Part shown: positions 43,494-53,033 of the stretch, in pieces
Layout: the number at the start of each line of letters is the position of its first letter
How positions within the stretch are numbered: position 1 is the first letter of the stretch
NCBI GenBank assembly: GCA_963732925.1
Contig: CAVTBJ010000002.1
Coordinates: 174,449 to 238,448 of the forward strand
Reading direction: 5' to 3'
From: DASZRZ01 sp963732925
Lineage (GTDB): Bacteria > Acidobacteriota > Terriglobia > Terriglobales > Acidobacteriaceae
DNA: 64,000 nucleotides
Translations under genes and position numbers: made by a program
Notes under the pieces: generated by a model
What the model was told of the DNA's origin: nothing
The model's input: the letters and a program-made list of their open reading frames with translations, nothing else
Database searches by the model: none

Positions 43494-43829
43494 ATGTACA
43501 TGCAATCACCACAATTCAAACTCACCGACGTGCTGCATACAGTGGCTGACGAACTGCGCATTCTTCTTGAGGCTGAAGGCGAGACTGAACTGGCCAGGCA
43601 AGTTGCGGAGCTCTCAATTGTGGACAGGTGCCGGTGCGGCGACGATTTCTGCTCAACCTTCTATACGCAACCCAAGCCAAAAGGAAGCTATCCGCCTGGG
43701 CACCGCAATGTCATTCTTGAACCTGAACGAGGCATGATCATCGTTGACGTTGTGGAAAACATGATCATGTCTGTCGAAATCCTGAACCGAGATGAAGTGA
43801 GGAAAGAACTACTTGCTCTCTTACCGTGA
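43494..43829 (+). CDS. Small conserved-looking protein of unknown function
   Basis: The 111-residue protein reads MYMQSPQFKLTDVLHTVADE, LLEAEGETELARQVAELSIV, then DRCRCGDDFCSTFYT and a strand-rich end GMIIVDVVENMIMSVEILNR. The C-x-C-x4-C group could bind a metal. No family is recognised. The frame is open to a GTG at 43455; the ATG at 43494 is chosen because the first helix follows, but neither start has a strong ribosome site. It is in a locally less GC-rich stretch, unlike its neighbours lpxC and gyrB, which suggests acquisition. Confidence 0.6.
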   Translation: MYMQSPQFKLTDVLHTVADELRILLEAEGETELARQVAELSIVDRCRCGDDFCSTFYTQPKPKGSYPPGHRNVILEPERGMIIVDVVENMIMSVEILNRDEVRKELLALLP

Positions 43830-43849
43830 CTTAACACCGCAAATCGAAA

Positions 43850-43871
43850 GCCCAGCCCAGGCGGCTGGGGC
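43850..43871 (-). terminator. Probable Rho-independent terminator after gyrB
   Basis: On the minus strand, GCCCCAGCC-gcctg-GGCTGGGC forms a strong stem followed by TTTCGATTT, a moderate T tract. It begins about ten bases past the gyrB stop, and the convergent small gene ends 20 bases to its left. Confidence 0.7.
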
Positions 43872-43881
43872 CTACCGACAG

Positions 43882-46602
43882 CTAGATATCCAGGTTCTTC
43901 ACGTCGAGCGCGTTGTCTTCGATGAACTTACGGCGGGCTTCGACGTCTTCGCCCATGAGCGTGGTGAAGATGGCTTCGCAGGCTTCGATATCCTCGGCTT
44001 TCACTGAGAGCAGCGTGCGCTTCTCCGGGTCCATGGTGGTTTGCCAGAGCTGCTCGGCGGACATTTCTCCCAGGCCCTTGTAGCGCTGCACGGTGAAGTC
44101 CTTGCGGCCTTCGTTCAGGACATACTCGAAGAGCTCGCGCGGGGACTGCTTCTCCACCGGCTCGGCGGGAGTGCCCTTGCGCTTGGCGACAGCGGGAGCT
44201 TTCTTCTCCGCCTTCTCCCGATCGGCCTGTTCCACGTCGCTGAGTTCTTCTCCGCCGGCGCTTTCTTTGTCAGCGGCGGCAGAGTCGCGCTGCTTGAATT
44301 CCACCACAAACGGAGGTTGCATGAACTCGGCGATCTGGCGGTACTTGGCGATCATCTGGCGGTACTCGGGAGCGGAGGCCAGTTCCCAGTTGATGGCGTA
44401 CTCGGCGCCTTCGCTGTTCACGAAACGCGTTTCCCACAGGTTGTGCTCGTCGTCAAAGGTGAGCTTGACCTCGCGGAAAGCACGCTCCTTTTCAGCCACA
44501 GCACGCGCAACCCCGGCGCGTGCCGGAGAGCCGGCCATTAGTTTCTTCAACTCTTTTTCGAGCTGCACAAGCTTTTTGGGCGGATGCTGCTTTTCGCCTT
44601 CAAAGTCGGCGCGCTTGGCCAGGTCCAGCGAGGGCAGAAGCTCGGCGACCCTGGGGTCGCGCAGGCGTTTTTCCACCTTGTCCAGAAACTGCAGATATTC
44701 GTTCAGGGTGGTGATGAAGCGGGTAAGGGCCGCGCCTTCCAGCGCGGCTGCACCTTCCCCGTAGCGCACGATAATGCCTTCGGAAGCGCGCTTGACCATG
44801 GCACGGACGAACTCGCGTTCGTCCTTGATGTACACCAGCGACTTGCCCTTCTTGATGGAGAACAGCGGGGGCTGTGCGATGTACACGTGATTGCGCTTGA
44901 TGAGCTCCTGCATGTGACGGAAGAAGAAGGTGAGCAGCAGGGTGCGAATGTGGGAGCCGTCCACGTCGGCATCCGTCATGAGGATGATCTTGCCGTAGCG
45001 CAGCTTGGCCGGATCGAAGTCTTCCTTGGCGATGCCGGTGCCCAGGGCGGTAATCATGGCGCGAATTTCTTCATGCCCGAGCATCTTGTCGTAGCGGGCT
45101 TTTTCCACGTTCAGGATCTTGCCTTTGAGCGGCAGGATGGCCTGGAAGCGGCGGTCGCGTCCCTGCTTGGCGGTGCCGCCGGCGGACTCGCCCTCGACCA
45201 GGAAGAGTTCGCAGCGTGCGGGATCTTTTTCCGAGCAGTCGGCCAGCTTGCCGGGCAAGCCGCCGCCGTCGAGCGCTCCCTTGCGGCGGGTAAGGTCGCG
45301 GGCCTTGCGGGCGGCTTCGCGGGCGCGGGCGGCGTCGATGGCCTTGTTGATGATCTTGCGGGCGACGGTGGTGTTCTGCTCGAAAAACGCTCCCAGGCGC
45401 TCGTTCAGGAAGGCCTGCACGGTGCCGGCAATATCCGAATTCAGCTTGCCCTTGGTCTGGCCTTCGAACTGCGGCTGCGACAGCTTGACGCTGATGACGG
45501 CGACCAGGCCTTCGCGCACGTCGTCGCCGGAAAGGTTTTCCTTCACGTCCTTGAACAAGCCGAGCTGCTGGCCGTAGTAGTTGATGGTGCGAGTCAGCGA
45601 GGTGCGGAAGCCGGAAAGATGGGTGCCGCCGTCGACGGTGTTGATGTTGTTGGCGAAGCTGAACACGTTCTCGCTGTAGCCGTCGTTGTACTGCAAGGCG
45701 ATCTCCAGGGCCACGCCGTCGCGTTCGGCTTCCATGTAGATCGGCTTCTCATGCAGGACGTTCTTGCCCTTGTTGAGGTGCTTGATGAACTCGGCAATGC
45801 CGCCGTTGTACTTGAACTCCAGTTTCTTGGGCTCGCCGCTCTTGGCGTCGGTGGCGCGCTCATCGGTCAGGGTGATCAGCAGGCCCTTGTTGAGGAACGC
45901 CAGCTCGCGCAGGCGCTGGGCCAGCGTGTCGAAGTTGTACTCGGTGGCGGTGAAGATCGTAGCATCGGGCTTGAAGTGAACCTTGGTGCCGCGCTTGCGC
46001 GTGTTGCCGGTCTTGCTGAGCTTGCTGGTAGGCGCGCCTTCCGAGTAGTTCTGCTCCCAGACAACGCCGTCGCGCCAGATTTCGAGATTCAACTCCTCGC
46101 TGAGGGCATTCACGCAGGAGACACCCACGCCGTGCAGTCCGCCGGAAACCTTGTAGGTGGAGGAATCGAACTTGCCTCCCGCGTGCAACGTGGTCATGAC
46201 CACCTGGGCCGCGGGCAGGCGTTCTCCGTCCACATTCATTTCATCGACGGGAATACCGCGGCCGTTGTCGACGACGGTGATGGAATTGTCGATATGAATG
46301 GTGACTTCGATCTTGTCGGCATGACCGGCGAGAGCCTCATCGACGGAGTTGTCCACCACTTCGTAGACCAGGTGGTGCAATCCCAGCTCGCCTGTGGAGC
46401 CAATGTACATGGCGGGGCGCTTGCGCACGGCTTCCATCCCGCCCAGGACCTTAATGGAATCGGCAGTGTAATCCCCGCTCACGCCATTGCCCGAGGGTGC
46501 GCCGTTATTCTTCTTGGCTTCTTCGTTCAGTTCGGCCACGGCGGTCGCATTCCCCGTATCTTCATTTCGCGTGTCTTTAGGACTCATCGCTCTAGGACTC
46601 AT
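43882..46602 (-). CDS. gyrB: DNA gyrase subunit B
   Basis: The 906-residue ATPase subunit of gyrase has the GHKL domain (VYEVVDNSVDEALAGHADKI, VDNGRGIPVDEMN, GGLHGVGVSCVNALSEEL). The transducer domain and the Toprim domain follow, with LVEGESAGGTAKQGRDRRFQ and MTDADVDGSHIRTLLLTFFF. The C-terminal part ends NALDVKNLDI. It is about 100 residues longer than the E. coli protein: a Lys/Glu/Ala-rich insert (VEQADREKAEKKAPAVAKRK, near residues 790-820) lies in the C-terminal tail region, and the N-terminus has 40 extra residues. With GyrA, encoded elsewhere, it introduces negative supercoils. The first ATG is preceded by GGAGAG. Confidence 0.96.
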   Translation of the reverse strand: MSPRAMSPKDTRNEDTGNATAVAELNEEAKKNNGAPSGNGVSGDYTADSIKVLGGMEAVRKRPAMYIGSTGELGLHHLVYEVVDNSVDEALAGHADKIEVTIHIDNSITVVDNGRGIPVDEMNVDGERLPAAQVVMTTLHAGGKFDSSTYKVSGGLHGVGVSCVNALSEELNLEIWRDGVVWEQNYSEGAPTSKLSKTGNTRKRGTKVHFKPDATIFTATEYNFDTLAQRLRELAFLNKGLLITLTDERATDAKSGEPKKLEFKYNGGIAEFIKHLNKGKNVLHEKPIYMEAERDGVALEIALQYNDGYSENVFSFANNINTVDGGTHLSGFRTSLTRTINYYGQQLGLFKDVKENLSGDDVREGLVAVISVKLSQPQFEGQTKGKLNSDIAGTVQAFLNERLGAFFEQNTTVARKIINKAIDAARAREAARKARDLTRRKGALDGGGLPGKLADCSEKDPARCELFLVEGESAGGTAKQGRDRRFQAILPLKGKILNVEKARYDKMLGHEEIRAMITALGTGIAKEDFDPAKLRYGKIILMTDADVDGSHIRTLLLTFFFRHMQELIKRNHVYIAQPPLFSIKKGKSLVYIKDEREFVRAMVKRASEGIIVRYGEGAAALEGAALTRFITTLNEYLQFLDKVEKRLRDPRVAELLPSLDLAKRADFEGEKQHPPKKLVQLEKELKKLMAGSPARAGVARAVAEKERAFREVKLTFDDEHNLWETRFVNSEGAEYAINWELASAPEYRQMIAKYRQIAEFMQPPFVVEFKQRDSAAADKESAGGEELSDVEQADREKAEKKAPAVAKRKGTPAEPVEKQSPRELFEYVLNEGRKDFTVQRYKGLGEMSAEQLWQTTMDPEKRTLLSVKAEDIEACEAIFTTLMGEDVEARRKFIEDNALDVKNLDI

Positions 46603-47005
46603 TGCTCTCCATAATTATCAACCGGAGACGCGCACAGCACGCTTGCTCCTGCAGGTCAAAAAAACACTGCGAATCATGCAGGAAAAATCCGGACAAAGTG
46701 TTGAAAATTTACGTATTTAGAGGTAACCCAACTATCTTGGATTATAGCACACGGAGAGCCTCCCACCGGGGCTCGGCAAGGGCTCTATGTGGCGCGTCTG
46801 CAAGGACTTGCGGAGCGGGTTCCCAGGCAGCCACGGGCCTCGGCAGCAGCGGCCCATTTCGACCGCGAAGCAGCGGGAGCTCCCAATCCTGCATGACACA
46901 AAGCCGCGCTGAGACGGCACTGTAAGACGTGGCAACTCCCGACAGCCACTGTCGCTCCTATTGAAAATACGGAGAGAAAAAATCGTAAATGAGAGGAGCA
47001 GGCTT
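46603..47005. other. Divergent intergenic region between gyrB and a membrane-anchored protein gene
   Basis: This 400-base spacer has an A/T-rich half next to gyrB (46,650-46,745) and a GC-rich half toward the rightward gene. The first half holds the likely gyrB promoter. In the second half several short GC stems can be drawn (for example around 46,760-46,800), but no RNA family is recognised. Confidence 0.5.
46741..46746 (-). promoter_or_regulatory. Candidate -10 box of the gyrB promoter
   Basis: A perfect TATAAT on the minus strand (GTGCTATAATCC), about 140 bases upstream of the gyrB ATG. No good -35 hexamer is found at 16-18 bases, so the call rests on the -10 only. Confidence 0.4.
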
Positions 47006-47617
47006 ATGGCATATGAAGACCCCCGGAGACCGGGAGATCCGACTCCTGTCCGCCGTGGAGGCTGGGGAGCAGGATGGTGGATCATGTTCTTTGTCGTGAT
47101 CGCTTTCATCATCTGGGCGGTGGCATGGAGCTGGAACGGGCGAGGAACCCGGGCAGCGGTGACCCCCGCGTTGCCGGCGGGAGCAATAGCCGCGGCGACG
47201 GGAGAGACGGCAACCGCGCCGCATGTCAGCGTCGCGGAACTGCAGCAGCCTAATCCCTGGATCAACCAGAATGTTCAGGTCAACGACGTGAAGATGGCCA
47301 GCAGCGCCGGGAAGCAAGCATTCTGGGTGACAGGAGCCGATGGCAACCGGCTGCTAGTGATTCAGAACCAGAATGCAATGCCCGAATCCGGTCAGGCGAC
47401 TACGGGGACCGCAGCGAACCAGCAGTTCCACCAGGGCGAACTCCTGAATATCACGGGAAGGGTGCAGAAGGTGAACTCTCCCAATGAGCTTCAGCAGCAG
47501 TACGACCTGCAGAAACAGGCCGCCTCAGAGCTGAAAGCAGGCCAAGCTTACCTGCTGGCGCAGCAGATCAACCCGCAAAACAACAATCTGCAAAGCAATC
47601 AGAACCAGAATCCGTAA
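47006..47617 (+). CDS. Single-span membrane protein with periplasmic OB-like domain
   Basis: The 203-residue protein has a short cytoplasmic start (MAYEDPRRPGDPTPVRRGG). One membrane helix follows (about 22-42, WWIMFFVVIAFIIWAVAW), then a linker rich in Ala/Thr. A small beta domain with NVQVNDVKMASSAGKQAFWV, ADGNRLLVIQN and LLNITGRVQKVNSPNELQQQ recalls OB-fold BON/DUF-type stress proteins. The Gln/Asn-rich tail (NPQNNNLQSNQNQNP) is low complexity. The ATG has AGGAGCAGG upstream. The role is unknown. Confidence 0.72.
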   Translation: MAYEDPRRPGDPTPVRRGGWGAGWWIMFFVVIAFIIWAVAWSWNGRGTRAAVTPALPAGAIAAATGETATAPHVSVAELQQPNPWINQNVQVNDVKMASSAGKQAFWVTGADGNRLLVIQNQNAMPESGQATTGTAANQQFHQGELLNITGRVQKVNSPNELQQQYDLQKQAASELKAGQAYLLAQQINPQNNNLQSNQNQNP

Positions 47618-47669
47618 GGTCGACGCGGGAGGGGGCATGGCCCCGTCCCGCGCAATCGAGATCACTGCG

Positions 47670-48983
47670 TCACTCCTTGGAACCAACAGCGGGGGAACCA
47701 ACAGCGGGGGAACCAACCGAGGGCACGGAGACCGCGACCGTGGGTACGGAAACCGGCGGCCGGCGGGCCGTGAGGAAGCGCATGTTCAGGGGAGGCCGGG
47801 ACTGCAACACCAGTTCGCGCTGCACCACGCGGCGGGCGTAGTCACCCACCGCTCGCACACCGGCGGCATACTGCAGATTCGGGTTCTTCAAGCCACCGTT
47901 ATAGGCGCCTGCCGCCAGTTCTACATTCCCGTTTTTCTGGTCCAGAAGATTGCGCAGGAGCAGGCCGGCGTAGGTGGTGAGCACGCGTAAGGTGACCGCA
48001 TCCGGATTGAGCTCCTCCTGGGGCCGCAACTGGGGAGGGAGGAGCGAGTAATCGCGCGTCTCTTTGTCCTTCAAATAAAGTTCGTGCACGCGACGCAGGG
48101 TTTCGCGGGTGATCTGCCAGGCGCCGAGGGCGTAATTCCGCACCAGGACACGATGACGCGCACGGCGGAGGACGATGTCTCCCTGATCCGGACGTCGCTT
48201 CCACACGGCATGATGCAGGTCGCCCGCCCAGTGCATGTAGTTGTTTTCCATGGCGCCCACGCCCAACAGCAGGTCCAGCGGGACATTGTAGAAACGGGAG
48301 ACCGCGATAATGTCGGAGGCGAACTGGCGCGCCTCATCGAGAGTGAGACGTTGGGGGCCCGGCATATTGCGCACGCGCACCCGGGGATCCGTCTCCGACT
48401 TGAATAGCAGGAAACGAGCCACGGGCTCCACCAACTGGCCGGGAGGAACGGCCTCCAGTTGCTGGACATCCTCGCGGGAGTACTCCTCGACAAACATAGC
48501 TGTCTGGCTCTGCTCGTAATTCAGCACGCTGGGGGCGAGAAAGCGCATTTGAAAGGCGCCGATGAAGCCTTTGGCCTCCAGGTCCGCCAAGTAAGGAATG
48601 GCGCTGATGTATTCGTCGGCGAGCACCATGCGCACCAGGTAGTGGGGGCCGGTCGCTGAAGGAGAGAGGGTAAGCAGAAGCTTCATTCCCGAGGTAATGT
48701 CGCGGCTGCGCAGGTAATCGAAATAGAGAAAGGCACTGAACTGGTCGTCAAAGCTGGCGACGTCGGCGGCTAAAATTCCGGTTGGAGACTGCAGGCCGGG
48801 ACCTTGCTGATCCCAAACCACGCGGGGCAGAGCCGCGGTTGGAAATGTAATGTCGTCCCGGGGCGTGAAGCGTCGCCAGGCGTAAAGGCCGCCCACAATC
48901 AATCCACACCAGCAAAACGCGAAAATAACTGCCCGGACACTGCAGGTTCGCAGCCCACCGGCAGTGACATTCGGATATTCCAT
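47670..48983 (-). CDS. Membrane-anchored lytic transglycosylase (SLT domain)
   Basis: The 437-residue protein has one N-terminal membrane helix (VIFAFCWCGLIVGGLYAW). After a mostly helical region, an SLT-like catalytic domain begins with LDLLLGVGAMENNYMHWAGD, where the Glu of AMENNY is in the catalytic position. It continues with LGAWQITRETLRRVHELYL and VELAAGAYNGGLKNPNLQYA, the A-Y-N-G-G motif of transglycosylases. It cleaves the glycan strand of peptidoglycan. The C-terminus is a repeated Pro-Ala-Val-Gly-Ser tail coded by a short tandem repeat. No obvious operon partner is present. Confidence 0.85.
   Translation of the reverse strand: MEYPNVTAGGLRTCSVRAVIFAFCWCGLIVGGLYAWRRFTPRDDITFPTAALPRVVWDQQGPGLQSPTGILAADVASFDDQFSAFLYFDYLRSRDITSGMKLLLTLSPSATGPHYLVRMVLADEYISAIPYLADLEAKGFIGAFQMRFLAPSVLNYEQSQTAMFVEEYSREDVQQLEAVPPGQLVEPVARFLLFKSETDPRVRVRNMPGPQRLTLDEARQFASDIIAVSRFYNVPLDLLLGVGAMENNYMHWAGDLHHAVWKRRPDQGDIVLRRARHRVLVRNYALGAWQITRETLRRVHELYLKDKETRDYSLLPPQLRPQEELNPDAVTLRVLTTYAGLLLRNLLDQKNGNVELAAGAYNGGLKNPNLQYAAGVRAVGDYARRVVQRELVLQSRPPLNMRFLTARRPPVSVPTVAVSVPSVGSPAVGSPAVGSKE
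47679..47717. repeat. 15-bp tandem repeat in the transglycosylase tail
   Basis: The unit GGAACCAACAGCGGG is repeated 2.6 times with no mismatch. On the coding strand it gives the tail ...GSPAVGSPAVGS. Copy number may vary between strains by slippage. Confidence 0.85.
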
Positions 48984-49139
48984 ACCTTCGATGAGGAGGG
49001 CGCGTCCTAATCAGTAGTATAGATGCCCACAGCGGGTTTCCGGTTGCGAATTCCGGATTCCATCGGGACACGACCTAACGCGCGGACCGCACCGGCAAGG
49101 CGGCCATGGCTACTCGCGCCCCGGTAACGGGGGCGATTC

Positions 49140-49739
49140 CTAGTTCGGCGGCTGTGCCGACTGAGCCGCGGCGACGCCGGTCGGGTGCAGGGCCGAGGCC
49201 AGTTGATTCAGCGTGTCGTGGGAATCCGTCAAGATCGTCACCATGATCGCGGTGCCTTTATCCTGCGTAACCAGGAGCGTTTCCAGGATTTGGCCTCCAC
49301 TGCCATTGTCAGTCGAAAGATCCTGGCGGTAGAACTTCAAATTTCCCGACGTGGGCTCCGTGGTGGCGCCGGCTGCCTGGAATCCCGAGCTTTCTTCGCG
49401 CTTTGCGGCCGTGGCGAGCAATTCCTGTGCGGTGCTTCCGGCAGGCAAGGCGTGAACGTCGATGGTGACGCGGCCGATCCCCTTCGGCGACTGGAGAGCC
49501 AGAATGCGGCAGGTATCCTTGGCGCATCCTCCTTGGGCGGCCACGGCATCGGGCCCCAACAGGACCTTCCAGGAGTTGGGAAACTGGAAATTGAATCCGA
49601 AATAGGTGTTGGTGTAGACGTCGTTTTTAATCGCGCCGGTCCCCGCCATGGGATCGATGCCGGCAGCGCCATTCTCCTGAGCTACGGCGAACATCGCCGA
49701 AAGCAGCAGGAGGAACACAACCGATCGGCAGGTAAACAT
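49140..49739 (-). CDS. Secreted protein of unknown function (PsbP-like pattern)
   Basis: The 199-residue protein has a signal peptide (MFTCRSVVFLLLLSAMFAVA, cleavage after AQE). The mature part has YTNTYFGFNFQFPNSWKVLL then RILALQSPKGIGRVTIDVHA and ETLLVTQDKGTAIMVTIL. The Y-F-G-F-x-F-x-F-P-x-S-W start recalls PsbP/DUF1795-type domains found in secreted proteins. Two Cys (GGCAKDTCR) may form a disulphide. The ATG at 49739 has GGAG ten bases upstream. It is a single gene. Confidence 0.72.
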   Translation of the reverse strand: MFTCRSVVFLLLLSAMFAVAQENGAAGIDPMAGTGAIKNDVYTNTYFGFNFQFPNSWKVLLGPDAVAAQGGCAKDTCRILALQSPKGIGRVTIDVHALPAGSTAQELLATAAKREESSGFQAAGATTEPTSGNLKFYRQDLSTDNGSGGQILETLLVTQDKGTAIMVTILTDSHDTLNQLASALHPTGVAAAQSAQPPN

Positions 49740-49922
49740 GGCAATCACTCCGAAGTGAGCGCAGAAACAATCTCGCGCAGGTCAGGACAAAGCACTCATT
49801 CGGCGTAGATCGTACCACGAAAGTGAGGTTCCTAAACCCCGATGGCGGCAAGTGCTGCTCAATTTTGAGACTCCACATGCTCTCTCAGGCGTGCGGGACG
49901 GCGGAAGGAAGTACCGGGAGAA

Positions 49923-51104
49923 TTATGATTTGCCTGCCGAGTCTCCATATTCCCATTCATACGGCACGCCCGTATCCCCGAGAATAAACCGGACCAGATC
50001 CGCGAAGCCGGCTTCAGCGCGAACGTCATTTGACAGGATCACGACACAACGCTGGCTGGCTTCGATGCAGACCATCGTGTTTGCGGTCTGGCCGTCATGT
50101 CCACCTTTGTAGAAACCACGGCCCTGCCGTCCATCGAAGACAATAACACCCAAGCCCGCGTACAAATCCTTGCGCTGTTCAGCCACCGGCAGGTCAGGGC
50201 CGAAGTTGGGGAACTGATGCGCCGTGGTGATGTGCAGTTGCGGCTTTGTCATCTCGGCCCAGGACGCGGCGCTCAAACCATCGCCTCGCACCAGCGCGGC
50301 GGCAAACTTCGCCAAGTCACGAATGGTGGTATCCATCGAGCCCGCCGCGCGCACTTTGCTGCGCAGGTCGTGTTTCCGTGGCTGGCCTTGATCGTTCCAG
50401 CCGTCGGCAAGATTGGCGGCGAAGCTGTCACGCCACACCAGGCTTGTGCGGGTCATGTGAAGGCGGTCGAAAATGGCCTGGGTCAGGGCGCCAACATCGA
50501 GCCCCAGTCCCTGCGCCTTGCGCCCGTGTTCGATAACGAATTGCAGCAGAATGAAGCCTTCTCCCGAATAGCTGAAGCGCGTGCCAGGATCGAAATGGAT
50601 GCGCAGCTTGTGATCGGGCTCGGCGAACCAGAAGTTACGGAACCCGGTGGAATGGGTCAGGCACATGCGCGGCGTGACCTTCTCCCAGCGCGGATCGCTT
50701 GCCAGGTCTTTGTACGGCCCGTATTTATCCGGAAAAACCGGATCGGGGCCATAGCTTGGCAACGGGTGGTCAAGATCGTCTTTGAGAGGCGTGTCGAGCT
50801 TGAGCTTACCCTGATCGACCAGCTGCATTACGGTGTAGGCGAACACAGTTTTCGTCAACGAGGCGCCGTACATGATGGTGTCCCTGGTCAGGGGATCTCG
50901 CTTCGCATTGCGGACCCCATAAGCCTGAACATACCCAACCTTCCCATGGTCGATCACTGCAACCGCCATTCCGTTGGCATGGGTTTGGGCCATGATCCTG
51001 TGTACTTCGGCATCAATCGTGGCAGACCTGGGAATTACAGATTGCGCTACTGCCGGAAAGCTGAACGTGAGGAGGATGAGACTGAGGAAACACATGGCGG
51101 CCAT
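49923..51104 (-). CDS. Secreted serine beta-lactamase-like hydrolase (class C / esterase family)
   Basis: The 393-residue protein has a signal peptide (MAAMCFLSLILLTFSFPAVA). Its catalytic S-x-x-K is in MYGASLTKTVFAYTVMQLV. The second motif Y-S-G is in TRFSYSGEGFILLQFVIEHG, and a G-G-H-D-G box is seen near the end (KGGHDGQTANTMVCIEA), where class C enzymes have K-T-G. This pattern is shared by beta-lactamases, D-Ala-D-Ala peptidases and esterases; hydrolysis of beta-lactams is not established. It lies directly downstream of dnaN, with 74 bases between the genes. Confidence 0.85.
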   Translation of the reverse strand: MAAMCFLSLILLTFSFPAVAQSVIPRSATIDAEVHRIMAQTHANGMAVAVIDHGKVGYVQAYGVRNAKRDPLTRDTIMYGASLTKTVFAYTVMQLVDQGKLKLDTPLKDDLDHPLPSYGPDPVFPDKYGPYKDLASDPRWEKVTPRMCLTHSTGFRNFWFAEPDHKLRIHFDPGTRFSYSGEGFILLQFVIEHGRKAQGLGLDVGALTQAIFDRLHMTRTSLVWRDSFAANLADGWNDQGQPRKHDLRSKVRAAGSMDTTIRDLAKFAAALVRGDGLSAASWAEMTKPQLHITTAHQFPNFGPDLPVAEQRKDLYAGLGVIVFDGRQGRGFYKGGHDGQTANTMVCIEASQRCVVILSNDVRAEAGFADLVRFILGDTGVPYEWEYGDSAGKS

Positions 51105-51178
51105 TATGGCGCGTCGTGGCGCGCATGACACATGACGTAAGCTGCGGCCGCCGAGGACAGCATTCAATCGCACTTGCC

Positions 51179-52300
51179 TCAAATCCGCATGGGCATGACG
51201 ACGTAGCGGTACTTGAAATCGCTGTCGCCATTTTCCGCCGGGCGCAGTTGGCCCGCTGACTGGGGATCCTTGAACTCCAGGCGTACGTCCTCGGCGGTGG
51301 CGGCCTTGAAAAAGTCGAGCAGGTACTGGCTGTTGAAGCCGATGGTTAGTGGGTCAGCCTGGTAGGTGGTTTCAATGGAGTCCTCGGACTCGCCGGTTTC
51401 ACTGGAGCTGGAGGAGACACGAATCTCGTTCTTGTCGAGCCGCAAACGAATGGCGCCGGAGCGCTCGTCCGCGAACTGGGCCACACGCTGGATGGCAGAG
51501 GACATCTCCCCACTGTGCACGGTCACGCTCTTGGTGTTGTCCTTGGGCAGAACGGCCTCGTAGTTGGGGAACTGGCCGGTGAGCTGGCGGGAGGTAAGCA
51601 GGCGTCCGCCAATGCGGAAGAATAGTGTGGACTCGTCCTTGGCAAACTCAATGGCCTCGCCGCTGTAGTCGTTGAGTAGGGAGTTGAGCTCGGCCATGGC
51701 CTTCTTGGGGATCAGCGTGCGAATTTCACCGTTCAGTCCGGCAAAACGAGCGCCGCTATTTTCAATATGCGCCAGGCGGTGCCCATCGGTCGCTACCATG
51801 GCCATGGATTCCGACTTCAGCACCAGCAGACCACCATTCAAGGTATAGCGCGATTCTTCGTTGGAGATGGCGAAAATGGTGCGCCCAATCATAGTGTGCA
51901 GGGCCGGGGCGGGCAGATGGTAGACATCGGCTTCCGGAAAGGCCGGCAGGCTAGGAAAATTAGCGCGCGCCATCCCGACCATTTTGGTGTTGGAACGTCC
52001 CGAGCGGATGTTGACCCAGTGGTTCTCCAGCAGCTTGATGCGGATGTCGCCTTCGGGAAGCAGCTTGACGTAGTCATAAAGCTTGCGGGCCGGAATGGTG
52101 CAGGAGCCTTCTTTTTTCACGTTGGCCGAGCAGGACGTACGCAGGCTCAGGTCCAGGTCCGTGGCCGTAATGGAAAGGCGGTCGCCAGCTGCCTCAAACA
52201 GGAAGTTGGAGAGAATGGGAATCGTGGTCTTGCGTTCCACCACGCCCTGAGTGGCAGTGAGCTCTTTCAGGAGTTCTGACTTGGCAACGGTGATTTCCAT
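51179..52300 (-). CDS. dnaN: DNA polymerase III sliding clamp (beta subunit)
   Basis: The 373-residue clamp forms a dimeric ring that tethers the replicative polymerase. Seen are MEITVAKSELLKELTATQGV at the start, IPILSNFLFEAAGDRLSITA, then SGRSNTKMVGMARANFPSLP and YLLDFFKAATAEDVRLEF. The C-terminus FKYRYVVMPMRI has the end motif that closes the protein-binding pocket. The ATG at 52300 is chosen by homology; thirteen upstream codons are not typical. dnaA is not found next to it, which is unusual. Confidence 0.96.
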   Translation of the reverse strand: MEITVAKSELLKELTATQGVVERKTTIPILSNFLFEAAGDRLSITATDLDLSLRTSCSANVKKEGSCTIPARKLYDYVKLLPEGDIRIKLLENHWVNIRSGRSNTKMVGMARANFPSLPAFPEADVYHLPAPALHTMIGRTIFAISNEESRYTLNGGLLVLKSESMAMVATDGHRLAHIENSGARFAGLNGEIRTLIPKKAMAELNSLLNDYSGEAIEFAKDESTLFFRIGGRLLTSRQLTGQFPNYEAVLPKDNTKSVTVHSGEMSSAIQRVAQFADERSGAIRLRLDKNEIRVSSSSSETGESEDSIETTYQADPLTIGFNSQYLLDFFKAATAEDVRLEFKDPQSAGQLRPAENGDSDFKYRYVVMPMRI

Positions 52301-53033
52301 AACGTGCGCTCCCCCGGTCCAGTTGCCGCCCGGGCACACTGGAACGCGGCCTAATCTGCTGAGGCTTCCACATCAGGCTGGCAAGCAGTTGTTCCACTTT
52401 CGTATCCACTCCCGGGAGGACACACTGCAGGCCTCTACTGCCCCAACTGCTTTGCCTTACTTATATCAAAAGAAAAATCATTAAAACAGAAGCAGTAGTA
52501 GATTGCGGTGGAAATGTGGATATTGCGGACAAGTGGCAGAAGAAGCGGAGCTTGCGGTTTTGAGCGGGGCTGTTTACAAGGGCTGACGGCGGAGGAGAGG
52601 CGAGGAAGACAGGGAAGCTTTCCGGGAAGTGGACGAGTCCTCCACTGTTTCCACAGGCCATGCACAGGGAAGCAAGAGGAAGAACGGTCCCAGGCGTGGA
52701 AAAGTGCGCTCGCGGGCACTAAGAGAGGCTGGGAGGTGGACGAGATTTCCAGAAACGATGCTTGAGACTCGAGGACGGCGACCTAACCTGAATCGATCGA
52801 ATCGAGGATTGAGCAGCTTGAACTCAGCCAGCATCGACGGTCGAGAGACGCCGCCTGCCGAGGTGCAAGCGGCGATCCAGCATGTGTCCGGTCCAAAACA
52901 GCGAAAGCAAGCGAATCGCAGCACGAGATCACCCCGCGAAATGATTCGCTGCCAGGTACCTGTGCGACAAGTTAGATGCCAGCCGGAAGAAGGGTGTATC
53001 TCCGCAACCTTTATGGAGATTCCGGAGCAAGGT
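52301..53033. other. oriC: Candidate replication origin region upstream of dnaN
   Basis: The spacer of 730 bases has no gene-like frame. It holds an A/T-rich stretch (52,457-52,490, TTATATCAAAAG and AAAAATCATTAAAAC) in a GC-rich genome. There are DnaA-box-like words on both sides: GTATCCACT (52,402-52,410), ATATCCACA on the minus strand (52,515-52,523, 8 of 9 to TTATCCACA) and GTTTCCACA (52,647-52,655). Genes to the left are mainly leftward and genes to the right mainly rightward. The rest, from 52,700 on, has nothing recognisable. Confidence 0.45.

Noticed and set aside
44584..46614. 676-codon open frame on the plus strand across gyrB
   Set aside because: It is the reverse-strand shadow of gyrB caused by high GC; composition is not protein-like and gyrB is certain.
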